From NCBI RefSeq assembly GCF_002954245.1, contig NZ_PPTG01000022.1, positions 1 to 64,000 on the forward strand: DNA of 64,000 nt, read 5' to 3'. Shown here piece by piece: positions 54,264-63,860 of this stretch (its first letter is position 1; every line of letters begins with the position of its first letter). The notes below the pieces were generated by a model, which was not told the origin of the DNA, made no database searches, and saw only the letters and a program-made list of their open reading frames with translations. Position numbers and translations under genes: made by a program. This stretch comes from Cryobacterium aureum (GTDB lineage Bacteria; Actinomycetota; Actinomycetes; Actinomycetales; Microbacteriaceae).

Positions 54264-54898
54264 CCCGTATTCTCGTGATCGACAACTACGACAGCTTTGT
54301 GTATACCCTCAACGGGTACCTCATGGAGCTCGGCGCTGAGACCGAGGTCGTGCGCAACGACTCCTTCGAGAAAGCGGATGCGGCCTCCCGTATCGCCGAC
54401 TACGACGGCGTGCTGATCTCCCCGGGTCCCGGTAAACCGTCAGATGCCGGTGCTTCCATTGCCGTGGTTGAGGCGGCACTGGCGGCCGAACTGCCGCTGT
54501 TTGGCGTGTGCCTCGGGCACCAGGCCATCGCTGAGGCCTTCGGAGCCACGGTGACCAACGCCGAAGAACTGATGCACGGCAAAACATCACTCATCACGCA
54601 CGACGACAGCGACTTCTATGAGGGCGTGCCGCAGCCGTTCACGGCCACACGGTACCACTCGCTTGCCGTCGTCGCGTCGACCGTTCCGAGTGACCTCGTG
54701 GTGACGTCACGCACGCAGGGCGGCGTCATTATGGGGCTGCGCCACACATCCGCTCCTATTCTGGGCGTGCAGTTTCACCCGGAATCAGTGCTGACCGAGG
54801 GTGGCTACCGCATGCTCGGCAATTGGCTGGCCATGACCGGACTCGAGGGTGCCCAGGAGACGGCGAAGTCGCTGCACCCGCTGCTGCGCCTCACCTAA
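54260..54898 (+). CDS. pabA: Glutamine amidotransferase, anthranilate/aminodeoxychorismate synthase component II
   Basis: A 212-residue class I glutamine amidotransferase. It starts MTRILVIDNYDSFVYTLNGYL and has the SPGPGKPSDAG motif, the catalytic Cys84 in FGVCLGHQAIAEAFG, and the His/Glu pair in QFHPESVLTEGG. It supplies ammonia to a chorismate-using synthase, for tryptophan or folate. This locus usually carries the PabA/TrpG amphibolic form; no synthase partner gene is nearby. ATG at 54260 overlaps the small membrane gene. Confidence 0.9.
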   Translation: MTRILVIDNYDSFVYTLNGYLMELGAETEVVRNDSFEKADAASRIADYDGVLISPGPGKPSDAGASIAVVEAALAAELPLFGVCLGHQAIAEAFGATVTNAEELMHGKTSLITHDDSDFYEGVPQPFTATRYHSLAVVASTVPSDLVVTSRTQGGVIMGLRHTSAPILGVQFHPESVLTEGGYRMLGNWLAMTGLEGAQETAKSLHPLLRLT

Positions 54899-54910
54899 CC
54901 GTCTTTTTCT

Positions 54911-54982
54911 GGACGGGGCCCAGGCCCCGTCCGTGGGCCTAGTTTATAAACTGGGCCCACGGTCCGGGCCCGGGCCCCGTCC
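54911..54982. terminator. Palindrome array between convergent pabA and pknB
   Basis: Three adjacent inverted repeats. They are GGACGGGGCC/GGCCCCGTCC (54911-54932), a 28-base near-perfect palindrome centred on TTTATAAA (54933-54960), and a GC-rich palindrome at 54961-54982. It likely acts as a bidirectional terminator for pabA (plus) and pknB (minus). Confidence 0.65.
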
Positions 54983-54998
54983 AAGAAGCGGGAGGGGG

Positions 54999-56693
54999 TT
55001 AGGAGCCGGAGCAGTAGGTGAGGGTGATGTCGGAACGCTGGGGGACATCGCCGGGTGCCAGGGACTGAGCCTTGATCGGGGAACCGGACTCCTGAGCGCA
55101 GGTGGGGTCAGGCTTGGAGACGGGCGCGAGACCATTGCTGCTGACCAGATCGATCGCGGCGACGAGCGACTGACCGGTGAGATCCTCGAGCGTGACGAGC
55201 CCGCTCGACACGGTGTAGTTGATCGTGTCCCCGGCGAATTGTGAGGATGCTGCCGCCGGGTCGGTGCGCATGACGACATCGGCGGCCGCGGTCGGCGAGT
55301 TCTCGGTGGTGACCGACCCGGAAACGAAACCGAGCGCTTCGATCGCGGCCTGGGCATCCGCTATGGGCTGGTTAAGGACGTCGGGAACGACGACTGGCAC
55401 TGGACCGGTGGAGACGAAGACCTTGATCACGTCGGAGGGGTTCACGATGGTGTCGGCTGGCGGGTCGGTGCGAATGACCTGATCGGCGGGCACCGTGGTG
55501 CTCGACTCTTCGGCACGCGTGGCCGCAAGATCCAGGTCGAGAAGGGTGTTCTGGGCATCATCGTAGGTCTCGCCGGTGAGCGAGGGGATCTGGCGTGAAC
55601 TGTCGGGCAGTTCCACCGAGGGTTGCAGATTCGCCACCCAGATCATCACTGCCACGACAATGACGACGACGCAGACGATTCCGGCCCAGACCCAGATCAC
55701 CGGAGGGCGCCGCTGCGTGCGGACCATGGTCTGGTCTTCGGAGAGTTGTTTGAGGGCCAGGGCCGAGCCGGTGATGGCAGTGGGCGCGGCGCCGAACAGT
55801 CCGGTACCGATCTCCTCGCCGGCATGATGGATGGGGATCTGGCCGGACCCGGCGGTTTCGACATCGTTGCGAAACTCGACGGCGCTCTGGTAGCGGGCAA
55901 AGCGGTCCTTGGCCAGGGCGTGCAGCACAACAGAATCGAGGGCTGGCGACACCCGGGGGTTGATCGCGGACGGCTTGACCGGCGTCTCACTGACGTGCTG
56001 GTAGGCGACGGCCACGGGGGTATCACCGCGGAACGGCAGGCGGCCGGTGAGCATTTCGAAGAGAACCACACCGGTTGAGTACAGGTCGGTGCGCGCATCG
56101 ACGGACTCGCCCTTGGCCTGCTCGGGGGAGAAATAGGCGGCGGTGCCGAGGATCGCGGTGGTTTGGGCCACGGTCGTGGCGGAGTCGGAGATTGCACGGG
56201 CGATGCCGAAGTCCATCACCTTCACCTGGCCGGACTTGGTGATCATGATGTTACCCGGCTTGATGTCGCGGTGCACGACGCCAGCCCGGTGGGAATACTC
56301 GAGGGCGGTCAGCACCCCGTCGATGATGCGCACGGCCTCGGCGGCCTCGATCGGACCTTCGCGAATGATGTCCTTGAGCAGCCGACCGTCGACGTGTTCC
56401 ATGACGATGAACGGAATCTGCGAGTCATGGCCGGACTCATCGGTGACGGTCTCTTCGCCGGCGTCGAAAACGCGCACGATCGTCGGGTGAGCCATGCGGG
56501 CTGCGGCCTGTGCCTCCTGGCGGAAGCGGGTGCGAAACGCCGGGTCGGCCGCGAGGGTGGACTTCAGCAGCTTGATCGCCACCGTGCGGCCAAGCCGGGA
56601 ATCGGTGCCGATGTGCACGTCGGACATGCCGCCACGGCCGAGCAGGGCACCGACCCGATAGCGACCCGCGATCAAACGACCAGAGTCAGGCAC
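54999..56693 (-). CDS. pknB: Serine/threonine protein kinase PknB with PASTA domains
   Basis: A 564-residue Hanks-type kinase. Motifs are the glycine loop GRGGMSDVH, catalytic lysine VAIKLL (Lys41), HRDIKPGN (141-148) and DFGIAR (161-166). A TM helix follows (WVWAGIVCVVVIVVAVMIWV, near 350), then three to four PASTA domains (IPSLTGETYDDAQNTLL; VVPDVLNQPIADAQAAIEAL). It senses muropeptides and phosphorylates division and wall proteins. GTG at 56693 is chosen because GGGAG lies 8 bases upstream. Confidence 0.94.
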   Translation of the reverse strand: MPDSGRLIAGRYRVGALLGRGGMSDVHIGTDSRLGRTVAIKLLKSTLAADPAFRTRFRQEAQAAARMAHPTIVRVFDAGEETVTDESGHDSQIPFIVMEHVDGRLLKDIIREGPIEAAEAVRIIDGVLTALEYSHRAGVVHRDIKPGNIMITKSGQVKVMDFGIARAISDSATTVAQTTAILGTAAYFSPEQAKGESVDARTDLYSTGVVLFEMLTGRLPFRGDTPVAVAYQHVSETPVKPSAINPRVSPALDSVVLHALAKDRFARYQSAVEFRNDVETAGSGQIPIHHAGEEIGTGLFGAAPTAITGSALALKQLSEDQTMVRTQRRPPVIWVWAGIVCVVVIVVAVMIWVANLQPSVELPDSSRQIPSLTGETYDDAQNTLLDLDLAATRAEESSTTVPADQVIRTDPPADTIVNPSDVIKVFVSTGPVPVVVPDVLNQPIADAQAAIEALGFVSGSVTTENSPTAAADVVMRTDPAAASSQFAGDTINYTVSSGLVTLEDLTGQSLVAAIDLVSSNGLAPVSKPDPTCAQESGSPIKAQSLAPGDVPQRSDITLTYCSGS

Positions 56694-56772
56694 TACAGCA
56701 CTCCCCCACAATCAGACACTGTGTTCGGGTTGGACACAGTGTGGGCTACTTTACCGCACGGCATGGAGAGAG

Positions 56773-58476
56773 TTACCCGACTGTCGGCGTGACTGTTACA
56801 GATTCAGACGACGGCGAGAAATCGGAGCCGACCTGGCCGCAGAAGTAGCTGAACTTCACCGTGAAGGGTGCGTTGCCCGCGGTCACGGTCGTCGTAGTGA
56901 CTGTCGCGGCAGTGAGGCCGTCAGCGGCGACGACGGCTCCGCCACCTTCAGCGACGACCTTATAGCCCGACAATGTCTGGCCGGTGGGGCAGGTCTGCGC
57001 GCTCCAATTAATGGTTACCGAATCCCCTTCGAGCACTGGGGGTGTAGAAGTGACGGTCGGGGCTGATGTCGGCGTGCTCGGCAATGCAACGGGCCCATAG
57101 ACGGTGAGGACCACCTCAGTGCCAGCCGGAACCGGGCCGGTGGGGTTCACCCGATAGACCTTATCGACGCTGTCGCTGGTCTCGGCGGCATTACCCGTGA
57201 CAACGTTGGACCGGAAGCCCATGTCGACGAGCAAGGCTGCGGCTTCGGCGCTCGGCTTGCCAATGAAGTCGTCGGGATTGACCGAGGTGTTGGTGGGGGT
57301 TGGGGTGGGTGTCGGGGTCGGCGTCGGTGTGGGAGACGGCGTCGGCGTGGTCGACGGCGTCGCCGACGTCTCCGCCGGCACCGGAGTCTCGTTGTTCTGG
57401 GTGAACAGCGCAATGAGCGTGCCGGTGAGCACGATCACGAGCAGGGCGACGAGGGCAATCAGCGGCCAGGTCCACTTGCTGCGCTTCTTCTTCTCCGCCT
57501 CGGCGGCCGCGGCAGCGGATGCCCGTGTGATGGGCGCACCGGTGGCCGGAAGGATGGTGGTCGCCTGGTCGTTACCGGCACCGGGCATGAGCATGGTGGC
57601 GCTGGTGGCCGAGAGGCCGCCCAGAACGGATGGCACGGCTACGGCGGCCGCGGCCACGTCACCACGACGCAGAGCGGATGCCGCGCGCGCCAGGTGCGCA
57701 GCGGACGCCGGCCGGTCGGCCGGGTTCTTGGCCAGGCAGGCGAAGACCAGGTTGCGTACCGGCTCTGACACGGTTACCGGCAGGTCTGGCGCGATCTCGT
57801 TGATCTGTGCCATGGCGATGGCGACCTGCGACTCGCCCGTGAACGGACGTCGGCCGGCGAGGGACTCGTAGGCGACGATTCCGATGGAGTAGATGTCGGT
57901 GGTCGGGGACGCCGGGTGTCCGCTGGCCTGTTCGGGCGAGAGATACTGCACGGTGCCCATGACCTGACCGGTCGCGGTGAGCGGCACCTGGTCGGCGATG
58001 CGGGCGATACCGAAGTCGGTGATCTTGACCCGGCCCTCGGGGGTGATGAGCAGGTTGCCCGGCTTGATGTCGCGGTGCACCAGACCCGCCGCGTGGGCGG
58101 CGTGCAGCGCAGCCGAGGTCTGCGCGACAATGTCGAGCACCTTGTCGGTCGGCAGCACGTGTTCGCGCTCGAGAATGGTCGAGAGGGCCTCGCCGGGAAC
58201 GAGTTCCATGACGAGGAAGGCGCTGCCGTCTTCTTCGCCGTAGTCGAAGACATTCGCGATGCCCTCGTGGTTGACGAGAGCGGCGTGGCGGGCTTCGGCG
58301 CGAAAACGCTCGAGAAAGCCCGGGTCGCCAAGGTACTCGTCCTTCAAAATCTTGATGGCGACACTGCGCCCGATGACGAGGTCGGTGGACTTCCACACCT
58401 CGCCCATGCCGCCAATCGCAATGCGCGACTGCAGCTCGTATCGTCCCCCGAAGGTGAGGCCAGCTGTGGGTCTCAT
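56773..58476 (-). CDS. pknA: Serine/threonine protein kinase (PknA-like) with one PASTA-like domain
   Basis: A 567-residue Hanks-type kinase. Motifs are [16 protein letters not shown] (Lys42), HRDIKPGN (134-141) and DFGIAR (154-159). The TM helix is [23 protein letters not shown] Thr/Pro repeat linker (about 365-400) is followed by one PASTA-like module ([21 protein letters not shown]) and an Fn3-like end. Actinobacterial PknA usually lacks PASTA domains; here an outer-surface part is present. It overlaps the pbpA end by 4 bases and is coupled to it. Confidence 0.92.
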   Translation of the reverse strand: MRPTAGLTFGGRYELQSRIAIGGMGEVWKSTDLVIGRSVAIKILKDEYLGDPGFLERFRAEARHAALVNHEGIANVFDYGEEDGSAFLVMELVPGEALSTILEREHVLPTDKVLDIVAQTSAALHAAHAAGLVHRDIKPGNLLITPEGRVKITDFGIARIADQVPLTATGQVMGTVQYLSPEQASGHPASPTTDIYSIGIVAYESLAGRRPFTGESQVAIAMAQINEIAPDLPVTVSEPVRNLVFACLAKNPADRPASAAHLARAASALRRGDVAAAAVAVPSVLGGLSATSATMLMPGAGNDQATTILPATGAPITRASAAAAAEAEKKKRSKWTWPLIALVALLVIVLTGTLIALFTQNNETPVPAETSATPSTTPTPSPTPTPTPTPTPTPTNTSVNPDDFIGKPSAEAAALLVDMGFRSNVVTGNAAETSDSVDKVYRVNPTGPVPAGTEVVLTVYGPVALPSTPTSAPTVTSTPPVLEGDSVTINWSAQTCPTGQTLSGYKVVAEGGGAVVAADGLTAATVTTTTVTAGNAPFTVKFSYFCGQVGSDFSPSSESVTVTPTVG

Positions 58477-59924
58477 TTGTTAAGCACCGCCTCTAGTACT
58501 TCCTGTGCGACAGGTGCGGCAAGAAGGTTGCCGAACCCGGTTTGTCCCATTCCCCCACCGTTCTCAACGAGAACGGTAATGGCATACTGCGGGTCGTTCG
58601 CCGGTGCGAATCCGGTGAACCACAAAGTGAATGGATCGGTTGACCCGTTCTGAGCCGTGCCTGTTTTTCCCGCCACGTCAACCCCGTCTATTCTTGCATT
58701 GCTTGCCGCTCCATCCTGAACGCCATTGATCATCATCGCGGTGATCGTCGCGGCAGTTTCCTCGCTCATCACCCGCCCAAGTTCGACCGGTTTGAAGGTT
58801 TCGAGGGCGCTGAGGTTGGGCGCGAGAATTTCCTGCACCAGGTTGGGGGCCATCACGACACCGCCGTTCGCGATGGCGCCGCTCACCATGGCCATCTGCA
58901 GCGGCGTCGCCTGAACATCGAATTGGCCGAACGCCGACTGCGCCGTCTGCGGATCGTCGAGCCCGCGCGGGTAGACGCTCTCGCTGACGTTCATCGGGAT
59001 GCTGTAGTTGCTGTTGAAACCGAATTTCTCGGCCGTCTCACGAATGGCCGTGTCGCCCAGCTCGAGGCCGAGTTCAGCGAACGGGATGTTGCAGGACAGC
59101 CGCAGAGCGGTGGCGAGGGTGACCGTCTCGCCGGCGCCGCAGGTTCCGCCGCTGGAGTTCTCGATCTCACTCGTTGTGCCGGGCGCAGTGTAGACGGAAG
59201 GGTTCGGAAAAGTGCTCTCCGTGGTGTACTTGCCCGATTCGAGCGCGGCCGTGGTAACGACGAGTTTGAATATCGATCCGGGAGGGTTGAGCGAATTGAT
59301 CGCCCGATTGATCAGCGGGTCGTTCGGGTCGGCCAGGAGGGCGTCGTAGCTCGCAGTGACCTCAGCGTTGTTGTGCACCGTGAGCAGATTTGGGTTGAAG
59401 CCTGGTTTGGAGACCATCGCCAGGATGCGGCCCGTGGCGGGCTCGGTGACGACGACCGATCCGGTGTAGTCGCCGAGGGCATCCCAGGCTGCCTGCTGGG
59501 CGACGGGATCGATGGTGACCTCAATGGCTGCGCCCTTCGGGTCCTGGCCGGTGACCAGGGCGCTGATCTTGTCGAAGAACTGCGAGTTGGAGTTGCCGGT
59601 GAGTTCGGCGTTGAGAGCGAACTCGAGGCCGGTCGGTTCGCCGTTGATCGGGATATACCCGGTGATCGGCGCGTACAACTCTGGATTGGTATAGGTGCGC
59701 AGAAATTTGTAGTCGTCGTCGGCCGGCATTGACTGTGCGATCGGTTCGCCGGCAACCAGGATGGCGCCGCGCTCAACCTGGTAGCTGTCGTAAAGCGTGC
59801 GGGTATTGCGCGGGTCGGCCGACAGATTGTCGGCCTGGAAGGCCTGCACGACCGAGGTTGAGCTGAGCAGGGCGACGAACATCAGCATCACGACGATACT
59901 GACGCGCTTGAGTTCGCGGTTCAC
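58473..59924 (-). CDS. pbpA: Penicillin-binding protein 2-type transpeptidase (PbpA)
   Basis: A 483-residue class B PBP. It has an N-terminal TM helix and a dimerisation domain. The transpeptidase domain has GSIFK (Ser217, Lys220), SCN (277-279) and GKTGTAQ (KTG 420-422). It cross-links septal or polar peptidoglycan. In Actinobacteria it is coded after rodA in this operon and regulated by PknB. The GTG/ATG start lies 1 base after the rodA stop. Confidence 0.94.
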   Translation of the reverse strand: MNRELKRVSIVVMLMFVALLSSTSVVQAFQADNLSADPRNTRTLYDSYQVERGAILVAGEPIAQSMPADDDYKFLRTYTNPELYAPITGYIPINGEPTGLEFALNAELTGNSNSQFFDKISALVTGQDPKGAAIEVTIDPVAQQAAWDALGDYTGSVVVTEPATGRILAMVSKPGFNPNLLTVHNNAEVTASYDALLADPNDPLINRAINSLNPPGSIFKLVVTTAALESGKYTTESTFPNPSVYTAPGTTSEIENSSGGTCGAGETVTLATALRLSCNIPFAELGLELGDTAIRETAEKFGFNSNYSIPMNVSESVYPRGLDDPQTAQSAFGQFDVQATPLQMAMVSGAIANGGVVMAPNLVQEILAPNLSALETFKPVELGRVMSEETAATITAMMINGVQDGAASNARIDGVDVAGKTGTAQNGSTDPFTLWFTGFAPANDPQYAITVLVENGGGMGQTGFGNLLAAPVAQEVLEAVLNK

Positions 59925-61313
59925 TTAGACCACCAGCCTGGGTTGGTTGCGCACGGTGTCGGAGAGCCGCAGGAGCAGGGCCGCGATGATCCAGTTGGCG
60001 ACGAGTGATGAGCCGCCAGCGGCCAAGAAGGGGGTGGTCAAACCGGTCAGCGGAATGACCCGGGTGACACCGCCGATCACGATGAAGCACTGCAAAGCCA
60101 CGACGAAGGCGAGGCCGACAGCGAGCAGCTTGCCGAAGTCATCCTGCCCGGCGAAGCCGATGCGGAAACCGCGGGCCACGAACAGAAGGTACAGGGCGAG
60201 AATGGCGAAGATTCCGGCGAGCCCGAGCTCCTCGCCGAGGCTTGCGATGATGTAGTCGCTCTGCGGGACCGGGGTGATCTCCGGGCGCCCCTGGCCCCAG
60301 CCGGTGCCGAGCAGGCCCCCTTTCGCAAGGCCGAACAGCCCCTGTACCAGCTGGAAGCTGCCGCCTTTGGCGTCGTAGACAGCGGGGTTGAGGGCGTCTA
60401 GCCAGTTGGTGAAGCGGCCGTTGACGTAGTTGAGGGTTTGGCTGGCTATCAGGGCTCCGCCGAGGAATAGGCCCATGCCCAGGATGACCCAGCTCAGTCG
60501 ACCGGTGGCGAGGTAGAGCATGACCAGGAACAGGCCGAAGTAAAGCAGAGCCGTGCCGAGGTCGCGCTGAAAGATAATGACCGACATCGACAGAGCCCAG
60601 ACAACGAGAATCGGGCCCAGGTCGCGAAAGCGGGGAAACCGGGCGCCGAGAATTTTCTTGCCGACCATGGAAAGACTGTCGCGGTTGCGCACCAAGTAGC
60701 CGGCGAAGAACACGGCGAGGGCGATTTTGGCGATCTCACCGGGCTGGAAGGTGCCGAAATTACCGAAGCTAATCCAGACCCTGGCGCCGCTGACCTCCTT
60801 GCCGAGGCCCGGCACGAGCGGCAGAAAGAGCAGGAGCACACCGACGAGACCAGCAATGTAGGTATAGCGAAACAGCACGCGATGGTTACGAATAACCAGC
60901 AGCACGACGATGGCGCTGAAAATGGCCAGGGCACTCCACACTGTCTGACGAACGGCGGCGCTCTCCCAGCCACCCTGCTTGTCGGCGATATCGATGCGGT
61001 AGATCATGGCGATGCCGATGCCGTTGAGCACCGTGGCGATCGGCAGAATGAACGGGTCGGCATCGCGGGCGACGAAGCGCAGCACGATGTGCAGGCCGAT
61101 CACCAGGGCCGACAGGCCGGCGCCAAGCAGCACGAGGGTCGGATCCAACTCGCCGAGGGCACCGAGTTGCACGAGCACGACCGCGCTGGCATTGATGAAG
61201 CACGCGATCAGCAGCAGGAACAGTTCGAGGTTGCGCAGTTTCTGGGGCAGGTGCAGCCGACGCACCGGCTCGGTCACCGCCGGGCGCGCCGTTTGAGTGG
61301 ATGCCTTACTCAA
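59925..61313 (-). CDS. rodA: FtsW/RodA/SpoVE family glycosyltransferase (RodA)
   Basis: A 462-residue polytopic SEDS protein with at least ten helices. Conserved motifs are FQPGEIAKIALAVFFAGYL, VIIFQRDLGTALLYFGLFL and RVIPLTGLTTPFLAAGGSSLVANW. It polymerises lipid II together with PbpA. The N-terminus has a polar stretch of about 30 residues. It abuts pbpA and overlaps the phosphatase gene by 8 bases. Confidence 0.93.
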   Translation of the reverse strand: MSKASTQTARPAVTEPVRRLHLPQKLRNLELFLLLIACFINASAVVLVQLGALGELDPTLVLLGAGLSALVIGLHIVLRFVARDADPFILPIATVLNGIGIAMIYRIDIADKQGGWESAAVRQTVWSALAIFSAIVVLLVIRNHRVLFRYTYIAGLVGVLLLFLPLVPGLGKEVSGARVWISFGNFGTFQPGEIAKIALAVFFAGYLVRNRDSLSMVGKKILGARFPRFRDLGPILVVWALSMSVIIFQRDLGTALLYFGLFLVMLYLATGRLSWVILGMGLFLGGALIASQTLNYVNGRFTNWLDALNPAVYDAKGGSFQLVQGLFGLAKGGLLGTGWGQGRPEITPVPQSDYIIASLGEELGLAGIFAILALYLLFVARGFRIGFAGQDDFGKLLAVGLAFVVALQCFIVIGGVTRVIPLTGLTTPFLAAGGSSLVANWIIAALLLRLSDTVRNQPRLVV

Positions 61314-62541
61314 CGATTGCTCCCTTCAGCCGCTCGATGATGGCCAGGGCGTCGGCGAGGGAGCCGGCGTTGATGGTTTGTTCCACCTGCTGACGGTCGT
61401 AGACGCGCAGGTCGGACAGATTAATGTCGGTGTCTTCGTAAACACTGGAGAGCTTGATCGGGCCGATGTCCTGCTGTACGCCCTGGTAGATAGCGACGCT
61501 GGAGCCGTCGACGCCCACGAAGTAGCGGGTTTGAGTCCACTGGTAGCCGATGATCGTGGTCGTGACGATGCTGAGCACCAGCAGAATGACGCCGACCAGC
61601 CAGGTGACCTTGCGGCGGCGCGCGCGGCGGGCATCCTCTTCGATCAATTCCGACAGATAGTCCTGCGAATCGGGTTCGAAGTGGGTTTCGCGCACCGGGT
61701 GCAGGCGGAGGGCCGGGATGCGCAGAGCACGGTTGCGGCCGGGTTCCTCACCGAAGGCGAGCGGATTCGCGGCGGAACCGACGATGACCGGGGTGTCTGT
61801 GCGCGCTGAGCCGTCGCCCGCGCCGATGTCGACGATGACGACCGTGACGTTGTCGGGGGCGCCGCCGTCGAGGCTCTCTTTCACGAGCAGGTCGGCGACA
61901 TCCTGCGCGTTGGCACCGCTCGCCAGGGCGGAGGCCATATTGGTGTGCGAGACGACGCCGGTGAGGCCGTCGGAGCAGAGCAGCCAGCGGTCGCCGGCGG
62001 TCGTGGCGAGAATCGAGGTGTCGATTTCGGGACTCGCTTCGACGTCGCCGAGTACGCGCATGAGCACGGAGCGACGCGGATGCACCATGGCTTCGGCCTC
62101 GGTGATGCGGCCGCTGTCGACCAGACGCTGCACGAAGGTATGGTCGATGGTGATCTGGGACAACTCGTTGTCGCGCAGCAGGTAGATGCGCGAGTCGCCG
62201 ATGTGGGCGATCGCGACCTCGTTCTCGAGCACCACGATGGCGCTCACGGTCGTGCCCATGCCGGTCAGTTCGGCGTGTTCGAAGACCGTTTCGGCCAGCT
62301 GGGCGTTGGCACCGATCAGGGCGGCCTGCAGGGCGAACTCGGCGTCCTGCGCGCTCGCGTAGGGCTTGTCGGCCTCGATGATGCGCTTGGTGGCGATCGA
62401 CGACGCGACGTCGCCGCCGGCGTGGCCGCCCATGCCATCGGCGACCACAAACAGGCTCCGTCCGGCGTACCCGGAGTCCTGGTTGTTGGAGCGAATCTTG
62501 CCGACGTGAGACGCGGCTGCGCTATGACTGACAGTCGCCAT
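61306..62541 (-). CDS. pstP: PP2C-family serine/threonine phosphatase (PstP)
   Basis: A 411-residue protein. The PP2C domain covers about 1-240 with metal-binding motifs (NQDSGYAG, VVADGMGGHAGGDVAS, AHIGDSRIYL, CSDGLTGVV, and DNVTVVIVDI). A TM helix follows (WLVGVILLVLSIVTTTIIG, about 315-335), then a short extracellular domain. It dephosphorylates PknA/B targets. It lies 3 bases after fhaB and overlaps rodA. Confidence 0.94.
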   Translation of the reverse strand: MATVSHSAAASHVGKIRSNNQDSGYAGRSLFVVADGMGGHAGGDVASSIATKRIIEADKPYASAQDAEFALQAALIGANAQLAETVFEHAELTGMGTTVSAIVVLENEVAIAHIGDSRIYLLRDNELSQITIDHTFVQRLVDSGRITEAEAMVHPRRSVLMRVLGDVEASPEIDTSILATTAGDRWLLCSDGLTGVVSHTNMASALASGANAQDVADLLVKESLDGGAPDNVTVVIVDIGAGDGSARTDTPVIVGSAANPLAFGEEPGRNRALRIPALRLHPVRETHFEPDSQDYLSELIEEDARRARRRKVTWLVGVILLVLSIVTTTIIGYQWTQTRYFVGVDGSSVAIYQGVQQDIGPIKLSSVYEDTDINLSDLRVYDRQQVEQTINAGSLADALAIIERLKGAIVE

Positions 62542-62544
62542 GAC

Positions 62545-63105
62545 CTACCGCCGAAGCTCGAAGCTGGTGGCGCCGATCTTCACGGTGGCGTTCAGGGGAA
62601 TTTTGGTCGGAACGGTGACGCGGGAGCCGGCCAGAAAGGTGCCGTTGGTGGAATCCAGGTCTTGCAGCATCCACTCGTCGTTCCAGAGCATGAGACGTGC
62701 GTGGTGCGTGGAGGTGTAATCGTCGCGGATCACCAGACTGGAGTCGCTCGAACGGCCGATGGTGATGGTTTCGGTGCCCAGCGGAAACTCGGTGCCGGCC
62801 TTCGGGCCGCTCGTGATGACCAGGCGGGTGGTGTTCTGGGCGGTTGCCATTCCAGCCTGTGCATCTGGATTCGGGCTGGCGCGCGCGACCGGCGCGGTGA
62901 AGGCGTCAGCGGCAGCCGGGACAGTGACGGGAACGGCAGCGGGGACAGCGGATGCCGGGAATGCGGCGGCATCCGTTTTCATCTTGCGCACGCGCTGGCC
63001 GAACAGGTCACTGCGCAGAGCGTAGACGATGCCGAAGATGAACATCCAGAGCAGGAGCAGAAAACCGATGCGCAGCACCAGCAGGGTCAGTTCGCTGACG
63101 TTCAT
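62545..63105 (-). CDS. fhaB: FHA domain membrane protein (FhaB/FipA)
   Basis: A 186-residue protein. A TM helix (LTLLVLRIGFLLLLWMFIFGIVYAL) is followed by an Ala/Pro-rich linker. The C-terminal FHA domain binds phosphothreonine (IGRSSDSSLVIRDDYTSTHHARLM, LQDLDSTNGTFL). It links PknB signalling to division. The frame is open 81 codons further upstream, but that part is a shadow of fhaA. ATG at 63105 overlaps the fhaA stop by 4 bases. Confidence 0.94.
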   Translation of the reverse strand: MNVSELTLLVLRIGFLLLLWMFIFGIVYALRSDLFGQRVRKMKTDAAAFPASAVPAAVPVTVPAAADAFTAPVARASPNPDAQAGMATAQNTTRLVITSGPKAGTEFPLGTETITIGRSSDSSLVIRDDYTSTHHARLMLWNDEWMLQDLDSTNGTFLAGSRVTVPTKIPLNATVKIGATSFELRR

Positions 63106-63860
63106 GCGTTCGGCCCCCAGAATCCGCCCATGTCGTGGCGTTCGGTCGGCGGATCGGCCGGTGGTGCGGCGCGCGGGTACTCGCGGGAGTCTGGTGAGAC
63201 CTGGGCGAGCACGTGGAAGACGATGCGGGTGCGGCCGATGGTGACGATCGAATCGGGCTCGAGGATGGCCTGGCTGACCGGGGCGCCGTTGAGCTGCGAG
63301 CCGTTGGTGGAGCCGAGGTCGCGCACCTGGGCGCGGGCGCCGTCCCAAAGGATTTCGACGTGGCGACGGGAGGTGCCGGTGTCGTCGACGGTGATGTCGG
63401 CGTCAGAGCCGCGCCCGATCACGGTTCGGGCCTTGACCAGCGGGTGCCTGGTGCCGTTGATGTCGAGCACCGGCGTCCAGGCGACGGTGCTCTTGACCGA
63501 GCTGGAGTCGATCTGCACCATGCCCTCGCTGAGGCTGCGGTCGTCTTGCAGGGTGATCGTGATGCCGCCGGTGAACTGGTAGCGCTGTTCGGTGCCGTGC
63601 TTTTGCACGAGGGCGGTGAGCTCGTCGATGAGGGTGACGCCGAGCGCGCTCATGCGGGCGTAGTCGGTGTGGGACATGCGCACGGTGAAGCGATTAGGCG
63701 CGAGGATGCGATCCCGCGCGACTACAGCGGCCTTGGTGTCGAGCTCACGACGCAGCGCGGAGGTTATCTCCACCGGCTGCAAGCCCGATCGAAAGGTCTT
63801 GGCGAACGCTCCGTTGACGGCGCGCTCCAAGCCCTTTTCAAAGTTATCCAGTATGCCCAC
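63102..63860 (-). CDS. fhaA: FhaA (DUF3662 plus FHA domain)
   Basis: A 252-residue protein. The N-terminal DUF3662 domain (1-115; MGILDNFEKGLERAVNGAFAKTF, NRFTVRMSHTDYARM) is followed by a C-terminal FHA domain (VIGRGSDADITVDDTGTSRRHVEI, DLGSTNGSQLNG). It is a PknB substrate that binds the MurJ pseudokinase in mycobacteria. The shorter linker than mycobacterial FhaA (about 527 residues) is typical of this family. It is the first gene of the wall operon in this window. Confidence 0.94.
   Translation of the reverse strand: MGILDNFEKGLERAVNGAFAKTFRSGLQPVEITSALRRELDTKAAVVARDRILAPNRFTVRMSHTDYARMSALGVTLIDELTALVQKHGTEQRYQFTGGITITLQDDRSLSEGMVQIDSSSVKSTVAWTPVLDINGTRHPLVKARTVIGRGSDADITVDDTGTSRRHVEILWDGARAQVRDLGSTNGSQLNGAPVSQAILEPDSIVTIGRTRIVFHVLAQVSPDSREYPRAAPPADPPTERHDMGGFWGPNA

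Noticed and set aside
57290..57360. Thr/Pro repeat as CRISPR or minisatellite element
   Set aside because: It is a coding linker (Pro-Thr dipeptides) inside pknA with no spaced direct repeats.
61945..63582. 545-codon plus-strand frame across pstP, fhaB and fhaA
   Set aside because: It crosses three well-supported minus-strand genes and is low-complexity Gly/Asp/Arg-rich, typical of antisense frames.
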